Source: a bacterium | GTDB taxonomy: Bacteria; Planctomycetota; UBA1135; UBA2386 | DNA length: 64,000 nt | Reading direction: 5' to 3' | Assembly (NCBI GenBank): GCA_024743115.1 | Contig: JANSXC010000003.1 | Span: 310,001 to 374,000 of the forward strand | Shown here: in pieces, positions 33,197 to 41,723 of the stretch | How the letters are laid out: every line of letters begins with the position of its first letter | How positions within the stretch are numbered: the first letter of the stretch is position 1 | Position numbers and translations under genes: made by a program | Notes under the pieces: model-generated | What the model was told of the DNA's origin: nothing | The model's database searches: none | What the model saw: only the letters and a program-made list of their open reading frames with translations

Positions 33197-36091
33197 CTGC
33201 ACGCCGCCTACCTGCACTCCCGCCAGCCGGGCGACTCCCGGATCGCGTTCTGGGGCGCTGACGGCGCTGCGCAAGCCGCATCGGAGCTGCCCGCGGAACT
33301 CGCCGGCAGCTCCGAACAGGTACAGGTCCAACTGCTCCTCCCGAGCGAGGAGTCCCAACTCCAGCCGATCGGTCGCCTCGACGGCGAGAGCGAAGAGGAC
33401 AAGGCCAACAAGCGCATCGCGCCGGCGCTCTGGACGATCCCCGCGATCGGCCTGCCGCTCGCCGACGCCGTCCCGTTCCTGGCCCAGCTCGATGCCCGCA
33501 CGCAGTCTCCGGACCTGCGCGCGCTTTCCGCGTTGAGCAAGCTCGTGCTGAAGCTGATCGCACGCGGCGACTTCGCGCCCGCGCCGCAGCCCGGCGTGCT
33601 CGAGTTCGCGCCGCACTGGAACGAGCAGACCAAGTGGATCCTCGCCAGCATCGCCGACCTGCTCCCGGGCAGCCTCTGCACGGCGCGCTTCGCGGTGCCC
33701 GACGACCCGGTCTACGCGGTCACGCCGCGCAACTTCGTCGTCAGCTTCCTCGGCCACGCGCTCGACCAGCTCGCCGGACGCATGATCGCGACCCAGAACG
33801 GTGCCGATACCAACGAAGCGGGCCCGGCGCCGCGCTTCGACAAGGCCGAACGCCTGCCCAAGGATTTCTGGCAGACCCCGATGGTCCCGGTGCTCGAGAT
33901 CCTCGTGCCGGACACGCCGCTCGAAGAGGGCGCGCCATGGGGACTGCAGGTGCTCGTGCGCCCGGTGCCGACGGTCCCTTGCGCGGAGACGATCGAAGCG
34001 CTGCATCAGCGGCTCGCGGCCAACCCGTTCACCAACGAACTGGCGCAGGACTCCGTGATCCGCGTGGAGCAGACGATCGACCGCGTCGCGGACAAGCTGC
34101 CGCCGCTGCGCCGCGCGCGCAATCTCAGCGACGGCCGCGCCAGCCTGACGCGCGCCGAGCTCGACCAGATCCTCGACCACTTCCCGCTACTCGAGTCCGA
34201 AGGCTTCGAGATCACGCTGCCCGGTGTCGAGTCGATGCAGCGGCTCTCGGCACGCGTCGCGATCATCGAGGCCTCGGCCGAACCCGACGATCCACGGCCA
34301 TGGTTCGAGTTCCGCTGGAGCCTCGCGGTGGGGGACAAGGAACTCTCCAACGACCAGTTCGAGGAGCTCGTCAACGCGCGTACGCCGCTGGTCTTCATCG
34401 ACAAGCGCCCGGTGCTGCTGTCGCCGAAGGACCGCGAGGCGATCAAGGACTTCAAGAAGCGCATGCAGCAGGGCGGCGAGCGCATCAGCTTCTTCGAAGC
34501 GCTGCGCCTGCGCCTCGGCGGCGCGTCCCATCTGCACGGCCTCGCGATGGAATCGATCGCGAGCACGCCGCGCCTCGAAGAGCTGCTACACAACCTCGAG
34601 CAAGCCCGCGCCGTTGAGGACCGCGTGCTGCCCGAGGGCTTCGAGGGCGAGCTACGCCCCTACCAGCAGCGCGGCCACGCGTGGATGCACTTCCTCGTCG
34701 ACCAGGGCTTCGGCGCCTGCCTCGCCGACGACATGGGTCTCGGCAAGACGGTTCAGGCGATCGCAGTCATGCTCGACTGGCGCAAGACCCGCCGCGGCCC
34801 GGGCGCGATCCTGATCGTGTGCCCCGTCTCGGTGCTCGGCAACTGGCGGCGTGAGATCCAGCGCTTCGGCCCCGAACTCGAGGTGATCATGCATCACGGC
34901 AAGGGCCGCGCGCAGACCGCCGAGGAGTTCAAGGAAGTCACGACCAAGAACGACATCGTGCTCACGAGTTACAACCTGCTGCAGCGTGACGAGGAGATCA
35001 TGAACTCCGTCACGTTCGACGGCGTGGTGCTCGACGAAGCGCAGAACATCAAGAACCCGACGACTCGGCAGTCCAAGGTCGCGCGCGGGCTCAAGGGGCA
35101 CTTCCGCCTCGCACTCACCGGCACACCGCTCGAGAACCGCCCGCTCGACCTTTGGTCGATCATGGACTTCCTCAACGAGGGCCTGCTCGGTTCGCGCACG
35201 CAGTTCACGCAGACACTCGAGCACCCGATCGTCAAGCAACGCCGCCAGGGCTCGATGTCGGCGCTCGCCAGGCTCGTGCGCCCATTCGTGCTGCGCCGCC
35301 TCAAGACCGATCCCGAGATCGTTCAGGACCTGCCCGAGAAGACCGAGCAGATCGTTTCGGCCGCGCTGTCGCGCGAGCAGGCGATCCTCTACGAATCGGT
35401 CGTTCGCAAGGGTCTGCAGGAGGTCGAGACTGCCGGCGAGGGCATCCAGCGCCGCGGCGCGATCCTCACCACGCTGTTGCGCCTCAAGCAGGTCTGCAAC
35501 CACCCGGCGCACTACCTCATGGACGGCAGCGCGCTGCCGAGCCGTTCGGGCAAGCTCGATCTGCTCAGCGAGATGGTCGAGGAGGCGCTCGAAGAGGGCG
35601 ACCGCTGCCTCGTGTTCACCCAGTTCAAGGAGATGGGTTCACTGCTCAAGGCCCACCTCGAGAACCAGCACGGCCAGGGCGTGCTCTTCCTGCACGGCGG
35701 CGTGCCGCAGAAGGAGCGCGACAACATGGTCACCGACTTCCAGGAATCGCGCCCCGACGGCCCGAAGATCTTCGTGCTCTCGCTCAAGGCGGGCGGCACG
35801 GGTCTCAACCTCACGGCGGCCAACCGCGTGTTCCACTTCGATCGCTGGTGGAACCCGGCCGTCGAGGACCAGGCCACCGACCGTGCGTTCCGCATCGGTC
35901 AGCAGCGCAACGTGTTCGTGCACAAGTTCGTCTGCAACGGGACGCTCGAAGAACGCATCCAGCAGATGCTCGATCGCAAACGCGAGGTCGCCGACAACCT
36001 GCTCGCCGCGGGTGAGAACTGGATCACCGAGCTCAGCAACGACGAGCTGCGCCGCCTGCTCGTGCTCGACCGCCAGGAGGCGCTCGCCTGA
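33197..36091 (+). CDS. SNF2/RapA-type helicase with probable non-AUG start
   Basis: A protein of about 964 residues if started at CTG 33197. The C-terminal half is a complete SNF2 ATPase: DDMGLGKTVQAIAVMLDW (motif I), VVLDEAQNIKNP (motif II, DEAQ), ALTGTPLENRPLDLWSIMDF (motif III) and the helicase C motifs LSLKAGGTGLNLTAANRV and DRAFRIGQQRNVFVHKF. The reading frame stays open and protein-like (LHAAYLHSRQPGDSRIAFW) all the way back to the coxD stop, yet the first ATG/GTG/TTG-type start is TTG at 33533, which would remove 112 residues. AAGGGG at 33183-33188 sits 8 nt before CTG 33197. It is likely a DNA-remodelling enzyme working with the coupled SWIM protein. Confidence 0.82.
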   Translation: MHAAYLHSRQPGDSRIAFWGADGAAQAASELPAELAGSSEQVQVQLLLPSEESQLQPIGRLDGESEEDKANKRIAPALWTIPAIGLPLADAVPFLAQLDARTQSPDLRALSALSKLVLKLIARGDFAPAPQPGVLEFAPHWNEQTKWILASIADLLPGSLCTARFAVPDDPVYAVTPRNFVVSFLGHALDQLAGRMIATQNGADTNEAGPAPRFDKAERLPKDFWQTPMVPVLEILVPDTPLEEGAPWGLQVLVRPVPTVPCAETIEALHQRLAANPFTNELAQDSVIRVEQTIDRVADKLPPLRRARNLSDGRASLTRAELDQILDHFPLLESEGFEITLPGVESMQRLSARVAIIEASAEPDDPRPWFEFRWSLAVGDKELSNDQFEELVNARTPLVFIDKRPVLLSPKDREAIKDFKKRMQQGGERISFFEALRLRLGGASHLHGLAMESIASTPRLEELLHNLEQARAVEDRVLPEGFEGELRPYQQRGHAWMHFLVDQGFGACLADDMGLGKTVQAIAVMLDWRKTRRGPGAILIVCPVSVLGNWRREIQRFGPELEVIMHHGKGRAQTAEEFKEVTTKNDIVLTSYNLLQRDEEIMNSVTFDGVVLDEAQNIKNPTTRQSKVARGLKGHFRLALTGTPLENRPLDLWSIMDFLNEGLLGSRTQFTQTLEHPIVKQRRQGSMSALARLVRPFVLRRLKTDPEIVQDLPEKTEQIVSAALSREQAILYESVVRKGLQEVETAGEGIQRRGAILTTLLRLKQVCNHPAHYLMDGSALPSRSGKLDLLSEMVEEALEEGDRCLVFTQFKEMGSLLKAHLENQHGQGVLFLHGGVPQKERDNMVTDFQESRPDGPKIFVLSLKAGGTGLNLTAANRVFHFDRWWNPAVEDQATDRAFRIGQQRNVFVHKFVCNGTLEERIQQMLDRKREVADNLLAAGENWITELSNDELRRLLVLDRQEALA

Positions 36092-37026
36092 TGGAACGCA
36101 AGGTCGTCTCACTCGGCGAACGCTGGCGGCGCGAAGCCACGCGCGACATCGACGACAAGCGCCTCGCGGCAGCACTCGAGGCGTTGCCCTCGATTCGCAA
36201 GCCGATGGTGCGCATCCGTGCCGGTTCGATCCAGACGGAGATGGAAGGGTCGATGGGCTCGATCCACGAGGTCAGCCTGCAGATTCGCACCCTGCCGAAC
36301 CGCGAGTGGCCGACGTTGATCCGGGTGCTGCGCCGCAGCAAGTCGATCGTCGAAGCACTCGAACAGGGTCGGGTACCCCGCTCGCTCGACCGCCTCGTCG
36401 CGCGCATCGTCGGCGAACCGCTGTTTCCGGATTCGCGCAGCGTGACCTACGGCTGTTCGTGCGATCTGCCGGAAAAGCCGTGCCGCCACGTGCTCGCGCT
36501 CCACGAACTATTCGCGCGGCGGCTCGACGACAAGCCCTACGAGCTGCTCATGCTGCGCGGCGTCGACCTGCACAAACTGCTCGATGACGTCCACGCGGCG
36601 AGCAGCGACGGCGACTTGCCGCCGCTGCCGTTCGGCGTTCCCGAAGAACCCGTGCTCTATCCGGATGCCGAGGACGCCGATCTCGGCCAGAGCCTCGCGC
36701 GGCCGCAGGTGCGCTGGCTCATCGGCGAGGTCTCGACCCGCTTTGCCGACGCCACGCTGGACACGCTCGAGGCCCTGCCGGAGGAAGCGCCGCCCGAACC
36801 TCCGGCAACGGCCACACCGGATCCCACCGCACCAGCCCCCACGACGACCGCCCCAGCCGCGAGCGAACCGACGCTGTCGCCGCTGCCGCCGAAGGAGAGC
36901 GCCGCGGATGCCGTGCAGCGCGACCTCGAGAACGTCCGCGCGACGATTCGCGATGGCGAGAGCGATGGTGGCGGTGACAGTGGCGGTGACACGGTCGACG
37001 CGACCCCGGTCCGCCCGAAAAAGTAG
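36091..37026 (+). CDS. SWIM zinc-finger protein, partner of SNF2 helicase
   Basis: A 311-residue protein. The SWIM zinc motif CxC-x(n)-CxH is visible as YGCSCDLPEKPCRHVLALH near residues 114-132. It is followed by the conserved extension LFARRLDDKPYELLMLRG. The C-terminal 90 residues are a low-complexity Ala/Pro/Thr linker ending in an acidic Gly/Asp stretch and PKK. The start overlaps the helicase stop (TGATG), a coupling commonly seen for SNF2-SWIM pairs. It is presumed to bind DNA or the helicase; the exact function is unknown. The 166-bp gap after it shows no clear hairpin. Confidence 0.85.
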   Translation: MERKVVSLGERWRREATRDIDDKRLAAALEALPSIRKPMVRIRAGSIQTEMEGSMGSIHEVSLQIRTLPNREWPTLIRVLRRSKSIVEALEQGRVPRSLDRLVARIVGEPLFPDSRSVTYGCSCDLPEKPCRHVLALHELFARRLDDKPYELLMLRGVDLHKLLDDVHAASSDGDLPPLPFGVPEEPVLYPDAEDADLGQSLARPQVRWLIGEVSTRFADATLDTLEALPEEAPPEPPATATPDPTAPAPTTTAPAASEPTLSPLPPKESAADAVQRDLENVRATIRDGESDGGGDSGGDTVDATPVRPKK

Positions 37027-37192
37027 CGCCGGCCGCGAGCCACGCTTTCCGCACAAGTCGCCCCGCGGTAGCGACCGATCACGAGTGGCGAGCGGTTTGC
37101 TCCCAGCCCAGGCAACAGTGCTTGCGTCGCGGCCTTTCGCACCTTCTCCTGACGCCGCCCTGAACCCCTCTCGGACGTAGGCCTGACCGAAC

Positions 37193-38593
37193 ATGCTCTC
37201 GGAACTCGTTCGCTTCGACCTGACCGGTTCGACCCCCGGTCTCATCGCCCTCGGCATCTTCGTCTTTGCCTATCTCCTCGTGGTGTTCGAGGAGCGGCTG
37301 CACATGCGCAAGAGCAAGCCCGTGGTCTTCGCCGCGGGCGTGATCTGGCTGCTCGTCGCCATCGCGTACGGATCCCATCCGGAATCGGGCGAGCTCGCAG
37401 CCAATCACATGGAGACACGCGTTCTCCATCACACGGGCGAGTACGGCGCGCTGTTCCTCTTCCTGATGGTCGCGATGACCTACATCTCGGCCATCGCGCA
37501 CCACAACGTGTTCTTGTGGATCAACGGCTGGCTCGTCTCGCGCGGCTTCAGTCTGCGCACGGTGTTCTGGGTCACGGGCCTGCTGTCGTTCCTCATCTCG
37601 CCGATCGCCGACAACCTCACGACCGCGCTCCTCATGGGCACCGTCGTCGTTGCGGTCGGCAAGGGCAATACGAAGTTCATCTCCGCGGCGTGTGTCAATG
37701 TCGTCGTCGCGGCGAACGCCGGCGGCGCCTTCTCACCGTTTGGTGACATCACGACGCTGATGGTCTGGGCCAAGGGCAAGGTCCACACGGAGCTGTTCTT
37801 CACGCTGGTCCTCCCGTCGCTCGTCAACTGGCTGATCCCGGCCGCGATCATGCACTTCATGGTCCCCAAGGGTCAGCCCGAGCCGATGACCAAGGAGGTC
37901 GAGCTCAAGCAGGGCTGGCAGGTCGTCGTCGGGCTGTTCCTCGCGACGATCGCGACGGCCGTGACCTTCCACGCCGTGTTCCACCTGTCGCCGTTCCTCG
38001 GCATGACGACCGGGCTCGGCTACTACATGATCTACGCGTGGTTCCGCAACCTGCGGCACCGTAGGAAGGGCGACCGCGACCCGGTCGAGTTCCTCGACAA
38101 CGTCGCGGAGGTCGAGTGGGACACGATGCTGTTCTTCTTCGGCGTGATCATGTGCGTCGGCGGCCTCCAGGAACTGACCTACCTGCAGGCCGCGAGCGAG
38201 TGGATGTTCGACCCGGAACAGGGCATCGGCCCCGACGCGGCCAACGTCGCGATCGGCGTGCTCTCCGCGATCATCGACAACGTGCCCGTGATGTTCGCCG
38301 TGCTCGGCATGGACCCGTCGATGGACATCGCCAACCAGGTGGTTCCTGGCGTCGCGGGCTCGGGCCTGCACACGCCGATGGCCGACTTCCAGTGGCTGCT
38401 CATCACACTGACGGCCGGCACCGGCGGCTCGCTGCTGTCGGTCGGCTCGGCCGCGGGCGTCGCGCTCATGGGCACGGCCCACGGCTACTACACGTTCGGC
38501 CGGCACATGAAGTTCTTGCCCGCCATCGCCGCCGGCTACTGCGGCGGCATCCTGCTGCACTACCTGCTGAACTACCCCGACGTGCCGGCATAG
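37193..38593 (+). CDS. nhaD: NhaD-type Na+/H+ antiporter
   Basis: A 466-residue membrane protein with about twelve to thirteen helices, of the ion-transporter superfamily. NhaD-like landmarks are FVFAYLLVVFEERLHMRKSK at the N-terminus, SFLISPIADNLTTALLMGTV, AANAGGAFSPFGDITTLMVW, and in the second half the mirrored AIIDNVPVMFAVL and GSLLSVGSAAGVALMG. It would exchange Na+ for H+ for pH and salt homeostasis. It sits alone, following the SWIM gene by 166 bp and convergent with the transhydrogenase operon that ends 27 bp away. Confidence 0.92.
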   Translation: MLSELVRFDLTGSTPGLIALGIFVFAYLLVVFEERLHMRKSKPVVFAAGVIWLLVAIAYGSHPESGELAANHMETRVLHHTGEYGALFLFLMVAMTYISAIAHHNVFLWINGWLVSRGFSLRTVFWVTGLLSFLISPIADNLTTALLMGTVVVAVGKGNTKFISAACVNVVVAANAGGAFSPFGDITTLMVWAKGKVHTELFFTLVLPSLVNWLIPAAIMHFMVPKGQPEPMTKEVELKQGWQVVVGLFLATIATAVTFHAVFHLSPFLGMTTGLGYYMIYAWFRNLRHRRKGDRDPVEFLDNVAEVEWDTMLFFFGVIMCVGGLQELTYLQAASEWMFDPEQGIGPDAANVAIGVLSAIIDNVPVMFAVLGMDPSMDIANQVVPGVAGSGLHTPMADFQWLLITLTAGTGGSLLSVGSAAGVALMGTAHGYYTFGRHMKFLPAIAAGYCGGILLHYLLNYPDVPA

Positions 38594-38620
38594 CGCGGCA
38601 GTCGGGGCGGGCCAGAGGTG

Positions 38621-40012
38621 CTAGAGGTCTTTGACCTCTTTCACCATCTCCTCGAGCGCGGCCTTCGCGTCCATGAAGACCATGAGCGTGTTGTCGAGTT
38701 CGAACAGCGGGTTCTTGATGCCCGCGTAGCCCGGCGACAGCGAGCGCTTGATGACGACGACGGTCTGCGCGTGGTCGACGTCGAGGATCGGCATGCCGGC
38801 GATCGGACCCGTGTCCTCGCGCGCCGCGGGGTTCACGACGTCGTTGGCGCCGACGATGATCACGACGTCGGTGTTCTTGAAGTCGCCGTTGATGCGCTCC
38901 ATCTCCCAGAGCTGGTCGTAGGGCACGTCGGACTCGGCGAGCAGCACGTTCATGTGGCCCGGCATGCGGCCCGCGACCGGGTGGATCGCGTAACGCACTT
39001 CCGTGCCCTTCGCACTGAGCAGGTCGGCGAGCTCGCGCACGACGTGCTGCGCCTGCGCGACCGCGAGGCCGTAGCCCGGCACGAAGATGACAGAACCGGC
39101 GCCATCGAGCAGCATAGCGATCTCTTCGGGGCCGGACTGCTTGATCGACTGGTAGTCGCGCGCGTCCTCGGCCACCGAGTCGTCGCCGATCCCGCCGAGC
39201 AGCACGTTGCCGAGCGAACGGTTCATCGCCTTGCACATGATCTGCGTCAGGATCAGACCCGACGTGCCGACCAGCGCACCGACGACGATGAGCACGGGCT
39301 TGTCGACGACAAAGCCTGCCGCAGCGCCCGCAACACCCGAGTAGCTGTTGAGCAGCGACACGACGACGGGCATGTCCGCGCCACCGATCGGCATCACGAG
39401 CAGCACGCCAAGCACGGCGGCCACGAGCACGAGCAGGATCGCTGCAGTGGCCATCAGGCCGGTACTCGACGTCAGCACCATGAGCAACGAACAGCCCACG
39501 ATCGCGAGGCCGAGCGCGGCATGCAGGTAGTGGCGAGCATCACCCTTGACCGGGTGCACGATGTTCTTGCCGCTGAGCTTGAGGTAGGCGATCACGCTGC
39601 CAGTCAGCGTCACGATGCCAATCAGAATCGTGACAGGCGTGCTGATTGCGTTGACCAGACCACCGTCGGCCAGGGTCGCGTTCTCGGACATGGCGCCAGC
39701 CACCAGCACGAGCGCCGCGAGCGCTACGAGCGCCGAGGCGAAGCCGCCGAAGCCGTTGAGCGCCGCGACCATCTCGGGCATCTCGGTCGTCGGCGTCTTC
39801 TTCGCGATGTAGGCACCGATGCCACCACCAATCAGGATCGCGATGATCACGACGACCCAGCTGAGATTGCCGACCGTCATCAGGGTAGCGACGACGGCAA
39901 CGAACATACCGGCCTGCGACAGCCGGTTGCCCTGCCGACAAGTCTTGACACTCGCGAGGCGCTTGATGCCGAAGACGAACAGCAGCGCCGAGAGTAGATA
40001 CAGATACTCCAC
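38621..40012 (-). CDS. pntB: NAD(P) transhydrogenase subunit beta
   Basis: A 463-residue protein. Eight to nine transmembrane helices form the proton channel, followed by the NADP(H)-binding domain III with VIFVPGYGLAVAQAQH, IHPVAGRMPGHMNVLLAES and IVGANDVVNPAARED. The C-terminal conserved pattern VDHAQTVVVIKRSLSPGYAGI and FELDNTLMVFMDAK is intact. It couples hydride transfer between NADH and NADP+ to proton movement, making NADPH. It is the last gene of the operon pntAa-pntAb-pntB and starts 1 bp after the pntAb stop. Confidence 0.95.
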   Translation of the reverse strand: MEYLYLLSALLFVFGIKRLASVKTCRQGNRLSQAGMFVAVVATLMTVGNLSWVVVIIAILIGGGIGAYIAKKTPTTEMPEMVAALNGFGGFASALVALAALVLVAGAMSENATLADGGLVNAISTPVTILIGIVTLTGSVIAYLKLSGKNIVHPVKGDARHYLHAALGLAIVGCSLLMVLTSSTGLMATAAILLVLVAAVLGVLLVMPIGGADMPVVVSLLNSYSGVAGAAAGFVVDKPVLIVVGALVGTSGLILTQIMCKAMNRSLGNVLLGGIGDDSVAEDARDYQSIKQSGPEEIAMLLDGAGSVIFVPGYGLAVAQAQHVVRELADLLSAKGTEVRYAIHPVAGRMPGHMNVLLAESDVPYDQLWEMERINGDFKNTDVVIIVGANDVVNPAAREDTGPIAGMPILDVDHAQTVVVIKRSLSPGYAGIKNPLFELDNTLMVFMDAKAALEEMVKEVKDL

Positions 40013-40013
40013 G

Positions 40014-40298
40014 CTACTTCTCCTTCTTCTTGAACGAGCTCAACATGCGGTCGGTCACCATGTAACCGCCGACCACGTTGATCGACGCGAGCATGATGCC
40101 GAGGAATGCGAGCGCCTGCGCGAGAAAGCCCGAGCCGCTCTGGGCACACATGATCGCGCCCACGATCGTGATGCCGGAGATCGCGTTGGACCCCGACATC
40201 AGCGGCGTGTGCAGCGTCGGTGGCACCTTCGAGATCAGCTCGAAGCCCAGCAGCGCTGCGAGCAGGAAGACCAACAAGAACAAGAAGACCTGGTCCAT
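40014..40298 (-). CDS. pntAb: NAD(P) transhydrogenase subunit alpha part 2
   Basis: A 94-residue membrane protein with three to four helices. It matches the split alpha-2 subunit, with ELISKVPPTLHTPLMSGSNAISGI as the family signature (given here in part), and ASINVVGGYMVTDRML at the end. It supplies part of the proton channel and joins PntAa to PntB. The ATG at 40298 gives the standard family length; the longer frame upstream is a shadow of pntAa. It lies 13 bp after the pntAa stop. Confidence 0.94.
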   Translation of the reverse strand: MDQVFLFLLVFLLAALLGFELISKVPPTLHTPLMSGSNAISGITIVGAIMCAQSGSGFLAQALAFLGIMLASINVVGGYMVTDRMLSSFKKKEK

Positions 40299-40311
40299 TA
40301 CTCGAGCTCCG

Positions 40312-41451
40312 CTATCCGTTGTTGTGCGCCGCGAGCGCCTGGGCCGTGGGTTCGTGCCGCACCGTGCCGTCGTGCACGATCGCGACCGCACCGAGGATCT
40401 CGCCCTCGAGGTCGACCTTGGGCTCACCCTCCTCGACGAACTCGCCGAGGAACGCGAGCACGTTGCGCGCGTAGGTCCGCGACGAATCGCCGGCGACCTG
40501 CGCCGGCAGGTTGGTGTCGCCGATGATCGTCACGCCGTCGACGACCTTGCGCTCACCGGCGACCGTGCCTTCGACGTTGCCGCCCGCAGCCGCCGCCATG
40601 TCGACGATGACCGAACCCGGCTTCATGTTCTTGCGCATGTCGGTCGTCACGAGCACGGGCGCCTTCTTGCCGGGCACCAGCGCGGTGGTGATCACCACGT
40701 CCGACTGGTTGATGTGCTCGGTGAGGATCTCGCGCTGCTTCCTGGCGAACTCCTCCGAGGTCTCGGTCGCGTAGCCACCCGTGGTCTCGGCCTGCGGCGG
40801 CGTGCCGGTATCGACGAACTTGGCGCCGAGCGACTCGACCTGCTCTTTCACCGCCGGGCGGATGTCGTTGGCCTCGACGACCGCGCCGAGCTTGCGCGCG
40901 GTCGAGATCGCCTGCAGCCCCGCGACGCCGGCCCCGAGCACCAGCACCCTGGCGGGCTTGAGCGTGCCGGCCGCGGTCATCATCAGCGGGAACATCTGCG
41001 GCAGGTGGACCGCCGCGAGCAGCACCGCCTGGTAGCCGCCGCACGTCGCCTGCGAGCTCAGAATGTCCATCTTCTGGGCCCGGGTGATGCGCGGCATGAA
41101 CTCGAGGCCCACCGCCGTCACCTTCGCGTCGCACAAGGCCTGCACCATCGGCAACTCGACCATCGGCATCAGCGTGCAGATCAGCATCGAACCGACCTTC
41201 TGCTGCTTGCACAGTTCCGGGGTCGGCGGCTGGATCCCGAGCACCATGTCGGCGGTGCCGCGCGCTTCCGGACCGACGAGCTTGGCGCCCTCGGCCTCGT
41301 AGTCGGCATCGGAAAAGCCGGCGGCTGCGCCGGCACCACGTTCGACCTCGATCGTAAGACCAAGCTTGACCATCCCTTTGACGGTCTCGGGCACGGCGGC
41401 CACTCGGGTCTCACCGGCCGCCGATTCCTTGGGGACGAAAGTCACTGCCAT
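40312..41451 (-). CDS. pntAa: NAD(P) transhydrogenase subunit alpha part 1
   Basis: A 379-residue soluble NAD(H)-binding subunit of the alanine dehydrogenase/PNT family. The N-terminus KESAAGETRVAAVPETVK is the family signature. The Rossmann motif VLGAGVAGLQ lies at 171-180, and the second signature TTALVPGKKAPVLVT with MKPGSVIVDMAAAAGGN follows. It is the first gene of the operon and is divergent from pyrF, with a 272-bp promoter region between. A TAGAGT hexamer at 41535-41530 on the minus strand may be a -10 element (weak). Confidence 0.95.
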   Translation of the reverse strand: MAVTFVPKESAAGETRVAAVPETVKGMVKLGLTIEVERGAGAAAGFSDADYEAEGAKLVGPEARGTADMVLGIQPPTPELCKQQKVGSMLICTLMPMVELPMVQALCDAKVTAVGLEFMPRITRAQKMDILSSQATCGGYQAVLLAAVHLPQMFPLMMTAAGTLKPARVLVLGAGVAGLQAISTARKLGAVVEANDIRPAVKEQVESLGAKFVDTGTPPQAETTGGYATETSEEFARKQREILTEHINQSDVVITTALVPGKKAPVLVTTDMRKNMKPGSVIVDMAAAAGGNVEGTVAGERKVVDGVTIIGDTNLPAQVAGDSSRTYARNVLAFLGEFVEEGEPKVDLEGEILGAVAIVHDGTVRHEPTAQALAAHNNG

Positions 41452-41532
41452 GCGTACTGCCTCTGCTCGAAGTGAGGGGGACGAAAGAGAAACAGACGGG
41501 GCCGGCTCGCGCCACCGAGAATCGCGGCTACT

Positions 41533-41552
41533 CTAGGAGCCTGAACCCCAGT
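41533..41552 (+). repeat. Inverted repeat, left arm, in the pntAa/pyrF divergent region
   Basis: This 20-bp arm is the reverse complement of 41681-41700 at 17 of 20 positions (core AGGAGCCTG...CCCCAGT). The two arms are separated by 128 bp and lie near opposite ends of the divergent intergenic region, as paired regulator sites or duplicated promoter elements would. Confidence 0.55.
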
Positions 41553-41680
41553 CATGCACACCACCAGATCCGCGCCTTCCGGCCGATCTAGCCACGTGAA
41601 AGCCTCGCCGAATCAGCGGATTCGCCTGCGTTTTCGCGCGTCTATCTTGACCGAAACTCACGAACCTGCTGACGCGCACC

Positions 41681-41700
41681 ACTGGGGCCCAGGCTCCTGG
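41681..41700 (-). repeat. Inverted repeat, right arm, in the pntAa/pyrF divergent region
   Basis: This is the partner of 41533-41552, in opposite orientation with three mismatches. It ends 23 bp before the pyrF ATG, just upstream of its ribosome-binding site (GAGGAG). A long stem between the arms in the transcript is also possible. Confidence 0.55.
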
Positions 41701-41723
41701 CTGCCCGAAATGACGAGGAGCCG

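Noticed and set aside
37027..37192. Riboswitch upstream of the nhaD antiporter gene
   Set aside because: Ion-sensing riboswitches are known upstream of antiporter genes, but I saw no conserved helix pattern here that I could name.
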